NCBI RefSeq assembly: GCF_015694345.1
Contig: NZ_JADQDC010000007.1
Span: 62,001 to 126,000 of the forward strand
DNA length: 64,000 bases
Reading direction: 5' to 3'
From: Novosphingobium jiangmenense
GTDB taxonomy: Bacteria > Pseudomonadota > Alphaproteobacteria > Sphingomonadales > Sphingomonadaceae
Position numbers and translations under genes: made by a program. The notes below the pieces were generated by a model. That model saw only the letters and a list, made by a program, of their open reading frames with translations. It ran no database searches and was not told the origin of the DNA. Below are positions 59,874 through 64,000 of the stretch, piece after piece; positions within the stretch are counted from its first letter, which is position 1, and every line of letters begins with the position of its first letter.

Positions 59874-60445
59874 AGGCCCGGGCCACTATCGCCGCCGCCG
59901 CCGTGGCGCTCGCCACGCTGGCCACGCTGACCGTGCCGATAACGCACTATGCGGTCTGGAATGTCAGTGCGAGTGTACCCACCGGGCTCTACGCGATCCG
60001 TGGTCGCGCCAGCCTCCATGTTGGCGAACGCGTGGCGATCGAGCCGCCCGTACCGCTCCGCTCTTTGCTCGCCGAACGGCACTATCTCCCGGCCGGCGTT
60101 CCGCTGCTGAAGCGCGTCGCTGCCGTCAGCGGTCAGCGCGTCTGCCGCTTCGGGCACGGCGTGACCATAGACAGCAGATTCGCCGGCGTGGCACGCGCCC
60201 GCGACAGCCACGGCCGTCCGCTCCCCGCCTGGGCGGGGTGCCACACACTCCACACCGGCGAACTCTTCGTCATGAACCTGGCTGCACCGGACAGTTTCGA
60301 TGGCCGCTACTTCGGCAAGCTGCGTGTCAGCAATGTGATCGGCCGCGCAGCGCCCGTGTGGACCGACGAGGCTGGCGATGGTCGCCACGTCTGGTTTGCC
60401 GATCCCCGTCAGTTCGACCGACCTCAACCCCCAGCAGGAGACTGA
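59870..60445 (+). CDS. traF: TraF conjugal transfer peptidase (S26 family)
   Basis: 191 residues from ATG 59870, overlapping the DUF2840 stop (ATGA). An N-terminal anchor (ATIAAAAVALATLATLTVPITH) is followed by ASVPTGLYAIRG, with the nucleophile Ser in the S-V-P-T-G-L-Y motif of TraF/signal peptidase I-like enzymes, and PLLKRVAAVSGQRVC with the general base Lys. The C-terminal part (YFGKLRVSNVIGRAAPVWT) completes the S26 fold. In IncP plasmids TraF cyclises the TrbC pilin, so this points to a P-type conjugation apparatus outside the window. Confidence 0.9.
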   Translation: MKARATIAAAAVALATLATLTVPITHYAVWNVSASVPTGLYAIRGRASLHVGERVAIEPPVPLRSLLAERHYLPAGVPLLKRVAAVSGQRVCRFGHGVTIDSRFAGVARARDSHGRPLPAWAGCHTLHTGELFVMNLAAPDSFDGRYFGKLRVSNVIGRAAPVWTDEAGDGRHVWFADPRQFDRPQPPAGD

Positions 60446-60448
60446 ACC

Positions 60449-60778
60449 ATGCGTATAGGAACCTTTGTTGCCGCCGAAGGCGGCTATGCGGGCCACCTGC
60501 ACACGCTCTCGCTCGATATCGATCTCGTCCTCGTTCCGGCCGATCCTTCGGACAGCGAGAACGCACCGGACTACCGCATCATCGCCGGTGAAGACGACGA
60601 AGCCAAGGAAATCGGAGCGGCCTGGAGACGCACCGGTGAGAAGGCCGGTGCATATCTCACGCTGCAGATCGACGATCCGCTGTTCATCCAGCCGCTGCGC
60701 GCCAACCTGTTCCAGGGTGACGGCAATGCCCATGTCCTCGTCTGGTCGCGGCCAGCGCGGCGCGACGCGGCTAACTGA
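60449..60778 (+). CDS. DUF736 protein, second copy
   Basis: 109 residues, 3 bp after traF. MRIGTFVAAEGGYAGHLHTLS opens with the DUF736 start I-G-T-F, then SENAPDYRIIAGEDDEAKEIG and AAWRRTGEKAGAYLTLQIDD, ending LFQGDGNAHVLVWSRP. It is clearly diverged from the copy at 55872-56192 (roughly a third of positions alike by eye), so it is an old paralogue rather than a recent duplication. Part of the traF transcript. Function unknown. Confidence 0.88.
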   Translation: MRIGTFVAAEGGYAGHLHTLSLDIDLVLVPADPSDSENAPDYRIIAGEDDEAKEIGAAWRRTGEKAGAYLTLQIDDPLFIQPLRANLFQGDGNAHVLVWSRPARRDAAN

Positions 60779-60781
60779 GCC

Positions 60782-61474
60782 ATGGAGCCGCTCCGCATGC
60801 TTCGCCACGCCTCGACTGCGCTGGCACTGGCCGCCGCCGCCCCTGCCTTCGGGCAGGTTTCGGCCGACCCGGCGCCGCCGCGTACCATCGCGATTGCTTC
60901 CCATGTGGCCGAGTCCGCCCAACGCTTCGGCATTCCCGAGGCGTGGATCTATGCGGTCATGCGCATCGAAAGCGCGGGGCGAGTCGGGGCGGTCTCGTCC
61001 GCAGGAGCAATGGGCCTGATGCAGTTGATGCCGGCAACCTGGGCGCGCCAGCGCGCCCGGTTCCGTCTCGGCAGCGACCCGTTCGATCCGCGCGACAACA
61101 TTCTGGCTGGCACGGGATATCTGCGCGAACTGTATGACAGCTACGGCGCGTCCGGCTTTCTGGCCGCCTACAATGCGGGTCCTGGCCGCTACGAGGACTG
61201 GCGCGACAAGGGGCGCCCGCTGCCCGCCGAGACCGTCAGCTATGTCGCGCGCATTGCACCCCGGCTGCAGGGTTCGGGCATGGCGGCAAGCGTCGCCGAC
61301 GCCATGCCCGTGCAACCGGTCGGCCTGTCCTGGACGCAGAGCCAGCTTTTCGCGGCGCGCGGCGACGGCGCATCCGGTTCCCTTGTCACCGCCGCGCCTT
61401 TGCAGTTTTCGCGGGAGCCCGCTCGCCCTTTGGGCGGCCTGTTCGCTCCCGTCGTGGGCACGGCGTCGCAGTGA
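60782..61474 (+). CDS. Lytic transglycosylase (VirB1/TrbN-like)
   Basis: 230 residues with a signal peptide (STALALAAAAPAFGQVSA). The SLT domain has the catalytic Glu in WIYAVMRIESAGRV, followed by SSAGAMGLMQLMPATWA, the loop FDPRDNILAGTGYLRELYD and AAYNAGPGRYEDW. It opens peptidoglycan so that a type IV secretion channel can cross the wall. It lies 3 bp after the DUF736 gene; a Pro-rich, less conserved tail (from about residue 170) follows the domain. A typical transfer-linked transglycosylase. Confidence 0.9.
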   Translation: MEPLRMLRHASTALALAAAAPAFGQVSADPAPPRTIAIASHVAESAQRFGIPEAWIYAVMRIESAGRVGAVSSAGAMGLMQLMPATWARQRARFRLGSDPFDPRDNILAGTGYLRELYDSYGASGFLAAYNAGPGRYEDWRDKGRPLPAETVSYVARIAPRLQGSGMAASVADAMPVQPVGLSWTQSQLFAARGDGASGSLVTAAPLQFSREPARPLGGLFAPVVGTASQ

Positions 61475-61721
61475 AGGCCGCTTGGCCCCTCTCGCGCGTG
61501 ATGGCGTGGATTGGCGTGGGCTCGGTCCTATGGGGGCTGGTAGGACGGAAGGGACGGGGAGGATGGCAAGATAAAAGCAGCGCCGTCGGGTGGGTTGGAG
61601 GTGATTGGAATTGCTGGCCTTTCGGCGCCAGCCGCGAGCAAGCCCTGCTGGCACGATGTCCAGAAAACCACGCGGTTCGGCCATTTTTAGCGCCGTCGCC
61701 CTTCCGCCACCGCCTCTCCAG

Positions 61722-63461
61722 ATGAGCGACGAAGACTTCCGGATCAGGCCCGGACAGGTCCGCGACCGTGGCGGCAGGTCGGGCAAACCCAAGTCGCTGG
61801 TCGCTCAGGTTCGCGCGCTGTCGAACAAGGCTGGCCGCGTAGGGATTACCGCGGGGGGCCGCCGGAGCACCGGCCGTAACGCCCGCGGCCGCAGTGCCGC
61901 GCTCCGCATGCGGGCGAGCCAGGGCCAGCGCCGCGTCGTGGTCAAGGCGCGCGTGGTCCGGCACGTCGGCTCGCGGTTCACCGCCGCGCCGCTCGCGCGC
62001 CACATCACGTACCTCAAGCGCGAAGGCGTGACCCGCGACGGGCAGGATGCCGCCCTGTTCGGCGCAGGCGATCAACCACCGGACGGCGCTGCCTTCGCCG
62101 AGCGCTGCGCTGGCGACCGGCATCACTTCCGTTTCATCGTTTCGCCGGAGGATTCGGGCGAACTTGCCGATGTCCGGACGTTCACCCGCGAACTGGTGCG
62201 TGACATGGCCAGGGACCTTGGAACAGAGCTCGACTGGGTCGCGCTCGACCACTGGAACACCGACAATCCCCACATCCACATTCTAGTCAGGGGCAAGGCC
62301 GACGATGGCCGCGACCTTGTCATCGACAAGGACTACATCCGCGAGGGCATGCGCAACCGCGCCGAAGAGCGTGTAACGATCGAACTCGGCCCGCGCACCG
62401 AGCGCGAGATCGACCGGGCACTGGCCCGCGAGGTGGGCGCCGACCGTTGGACCAGCCTCGACCGAAGATTGCAGCGCATCGCCGATGGACTTGGCGGCCT
62501 GGTCGATCTGCGACCCGAGCAGCAACGGCCGCAGACCTCGATGGAGCGCCACCTGATCGGTCGCGTCGGAAAGCTGGAGCGCCTCGGTCTTGCGTCGCGC
62601 GTCGTACCCGGATGCTGGACGCTAAAACCGGATCTCGAACCGACATTGCGCCAGCTCGGCGTCCGGCGTGACATCATCAAGACGATGCACCGTGCGATGG
62701 GCGAGCTCGGTATCGAACGCAGTGGCGAGCACTTTGCCCTGCATGATCCCGCCCATTCCGAGCGCATCATTGGCCGCCTGGTCGCACGCGGGCTCCACGA
62801 CGAACTGGCGGGAAGTGCCTATGCTGTTATCGATGGTGCCGATGGACGGCTGCACCATTTGCGCTTCGCCGACCTTGAGCGGACCGGCGATGCCGCTCCG
62901 GGCGCGATCGTCGAGCTCAGAACCTGGACTGATCGCGGCGGCCGGCCCGGTACGTCATTGTGGGTCCAGTCTGATCTGGCTTTGGGAGATCAGGTCAAAG
63001 CGCGCGGCAGCACTTGGCTCGACCGACAGTTGCTTGCATCCGAACCCGTTCCCACCGGCGGCGGGTTCGGCGTGGAGATCGAGCAAGCCAAACGCGATCG
63101 GGCCGAGCATCTGGTCAGCGAAGGTCTGGCCACACGCCGCGCGAGCCGTGTCGTTCTGGCGCGGGATATTCTGAACGTGCTGCGATCGCGCGAACTGGCA
63201 GAGGTCGGCGAAGCCATTACAGGGCAGACGGGCCTGCCTTATCGGCCGACGGGCGATGGCGAGCCTGTTGCCGGAACCTATCGGCAGCGGCTGAACCTCG
63301 CATCGGGACGTTTTGCGATGATCGATGATGGCCTCGGCTTTGCGCTGGTCCCCTGGCGCCCCGCTCTCGATGGGCATCTCGGCCAGCACGTCACCGGAAC
63401 GCTCAAGGCTGGCGGGGGCATCGACTGGACACTTGGCCATTCGCGCGGGATCGGGATCTAG
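61722..63461 (+). CDS. DUF3363 (VirD2/TraI-type) relaxase
   Basis: 579 residues from ATG 61722. Relaxases nick at oriT and pilot the transferred strand. The conserved metal triad is plain: LDHWNTDNPHIHILVRG near residue 176 (His-x-x-x/N-P-H-x-H), and earlier AARSLVRHVGS-like strands and HITYLKREGVTRDGQDA (positions 85-105) support the fold; FRFIVSPEDSGEL and FTRELVRDMARDLG are the family pattern before the motif. The catalytic Tyr lies in or near YLKREGV. C-terminal half is DUF3363. The N-terminus is very basic (KSLVAQVRALSNKAGRV). It is 247 bp after the transglycosylase, in which I see no convincing gene although one 84-codon frame (61471-61725) exists. Confidence 0.88.
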   Translation: MSDEDFRIRPGQVRDRGGRSGKPKSLVAQVRALSNKAGRVGITAGGRRSTGRNARGRSAALRMRASQGQRRVVVKARVVRHVGSRFTAAPLARHITYLKREGVTRDGQDAALFGAGDQPPDGAAFAERCAGDRHHFRFIVSPEDSGELADVRTFTRELVRDMARDLGTELDWVALDHWNTDNPHIHILVRGKADDGRDLVIDKDYIREGMRNRAEERVTIELGPRTEREIDRALAREVGADRWTSLDRRLQRIADGLGGLVDLRPEQQRPQTSMERHLIGRVGKLERLGLASRVVPGCWTLKPDLEPTLRQLGVRRDIIKTMHRAMGELGIERSGEHFALHDPAHSERIIGRLVARGLHDELAGSAYAVIDGADGRLHHLRFADLERTGDAAPGAIVELRTWTDRGGRPGTSLWVQSDLALGDQVKARGSTWLDRQLLASEPVPTGGGFGVEIEQAKRDRAEHLVSEGLATRRASRVVLARDILNVLRSRELAEVGEAITGQTGLPYRPTGDGEPVAGTYRQRLNLASGRFAMIDDGLGFALVPWRPALDGHLGQHVTGTLKAGGGIDWTLGHSRGIGI

Positions 63462-63757
63462 CTGCCGGACGTGCGGTCGAGCTTCAAAGGCCAGTTAAAA
63501 TCGCCATGCCGGGCGCGCAACTCGGCAGTCTTCGCCTCGAAGACTTCTTTCGCGCGCGCCACGCCATAGTCATCCGGAAACAGCGGGACGTCGCTCGACA
63601 TCGCTTCGGCCGCATCAGCATTGCGAAAGAGATCATAGCGGCCGAGTTGGCGCAGGATGCTGACCTCGGCGTCCATGCTCTGCCCGCGCTTGCCGGTGAC
63701 CGCGAGGCCAATCCCGATGCAGCGCGCCAGCTCGGCATCCGTGATGCGGACCTTCAT
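63458..63757 (-). CDS. Hypothetical protein (99 aa) behind the relaxase
   Basis: 99 residues from ATG 63757, its end overlapping the relaxase end by 4 bp. The sequence (MKVRITDAELARCIGIGLAV, then EVSILRQLGRYDLFRNADAAEAM and AKEVFEAKTAELRARHG) is helical and soluble with no recognised family. It runs opposite to the transfer genes and may begin an operon with the small gene just upstream, to which it is only 3 bp away. Position resembles small cargo or regulator genes in ICEs. The protein-like composition makes it probably real. Confidence 0.6.
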   Translation of the reverse strand: MKVRITDAELARCIGIGLAVTGKRGQSMDAEVSILRQLGRYDLFRNADAAEAMSSDVPLFPDDYGVARAKEVFEAKTAELRARHGDFNWPLKLDRTSGS

Positions 63758-63760
63758 GGC

Positions 63761-63964
63761 TCAGATCAGCACGAGTTGGTGGGCGACATCGCCATTGAGG
63801 CACGCGTCTGCCCGGCGGGCCGCATCGACGGCATTGCGATAGTGGATCGTTCCGTAGCGCTCAGCCTCGTCGAACGGCACCGGGGTCCAGTCGCTGCTGG
63901 GATAAACGCTTTCGTAGATCGCGCGCGCAGCCTCGCGCAGCGCCATGTTGTGCTGCATGATCAT
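63761..63964 (-). CDS. Small hypothetical protein (67 aa)
   Basis: 67 residues from ATG 63964 with AGGAACG upstream. MIMQHNMALREAARAIYESVYPS and NAVDAARRADACLNGDVAHQL are helical; a short acidic middle (PVPFDEAERYG). No family is recognised. It lies 3 bp ahead of the next minus-strand gene, so both are likely one transcript converging on the relaxase. Confidence 0.55.
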   Translation of the reverse strand: MIMQHNMALREAARAIYESVYPSSDWTPVPFDEAERYGTIHYRNAVDAARRADACLNGDVAHQLVLI

Positions 63965-64000
63965 CGTTCCTGTGCTGAAGCCGAATCGGCAGGCAGAAGC

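Larger units (their letters stand above)
35307..64000. mobile_element. Integrative and conjugative (or mobilisable) element, partial
   Basis: Starts at the tRNA-Gly remnant with an integrase reading inward, then defence-like cargo (36.9-42.9 kb) and a backbone of plasmid/ICE genes: DUF932, ParB, SBNO helicase/methyltransferase, toprim, DUF2493, DUF736, XRE and DUF2285-type regulators, RepA, DUF2840, TraF, lytic transglycosylase and DUF3363 relaxase. A relaxase plus TraF and transglycosylase indicates transfer functions; coupling protein and type IV secretion genes are presumably beyond 64 kb. Confidence 0.75.

Noticed and set aside
61471..61725. 84-codon frame between transglycosylase and relaxase
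   Set aside because: Trp/Gly/Arg-rich, GTG start inside the preceding gene, no family; probably non-coding leader of the relaxase.

Overview
The window looks like part of a chromosome from a GC-rich alphaproteobacterium of the Sphingomonadaceae (Novosphingobium or Sphingobium type). This is inferred from the base composition, the TonB-receptor/sulfatase nutrient locus, and an integrative-element backbone (DUF932, ParB, strawberry-notch helicase, RepA, DUF2840, TraF, DUF3363 relaxase) familiar from sphingomonad plasmids and ICEs. No species can be named from the sequence alone.

Layout. (1) 1-3.4 kb: the 3' end of thiD, a GNAT acetyltransferase, a LOG-family protein and a GH43 glycosidase. (2) 3.6-12.1 kb: an organosulfur-scavenging locus. 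On the minus strand a small ORF, a TonB-dependent receptor, an MFS transporter and a TauD-type dioxygenase read left; a Tat-exported sulfatase and an outer-membrane porin read right. The shared control region carries two palindromes. (3) 12.33-20.14 kb: a 7.8-kb integrative element between a 19-bp direct repeat of the 3' end of tRNA-Gln(CTG). It carries a P4-type integrase, an AlpA-like regulator, a cascade of small genes, a possible HUH replication protein overlapping a 16-bp perfect inverted repeat, and a single-chain type IIG restriction-modification enzyme. (4) 20.1-35 kb: ordinary chromosome, with tRNA-Gln, Ppx/GppA phosphatase, rlmE, a tandem two-heme cytochrome c, pheA, a six-gene MoxR/DUF58/SpoIIM/RDD operon whose stop and start codons overlap, a BASS transporter and an exported KatG.

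(5) 35.3 kb to the end: one end of a larger integrative and conjugative element. It begins at a 45-nt 3' fragment of tRNA-Gly(GCC) followed by a second integrase. Just inside the end lies the most interesting cargo, two converging operons at 36.87-42.89 kb. The rightward arm encodes a nucleotidyltransferase-like protein, an HTH-ImmA/IrrE protease and a beta-family protein. The leftward arm encodes a small winged-helix protein, a CoiA/DUF6035-like nuclease candidate, a TIGR02391 (Ymh-like) protein with a HEPN-type R-N-x3-H motif, and an sce7726-type PD-(D/E)xK nuclease candidate. I read this as a probable, possibly undescribed, phage-defence or abortive-infection cassette.

The rest (43.3-64 kb) is ICE backbone: DUF932, ParB-like protein, methyltransferase/SBNO helicase, toprim protein, DUF2493, two DUF736 proteins, regulators, RepA with iteron-like repeats just downstream, TraF peptidase, a lytic transglycosylase and the relaxase. 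Several backbone genes have leaders closed by inverted repeats just before the start codon. One DUF6499/DUF2285-type regulator is split by a +1 frameshift at a C run. The other end of the ICE and its conjugation-pore genes lie outside the window.
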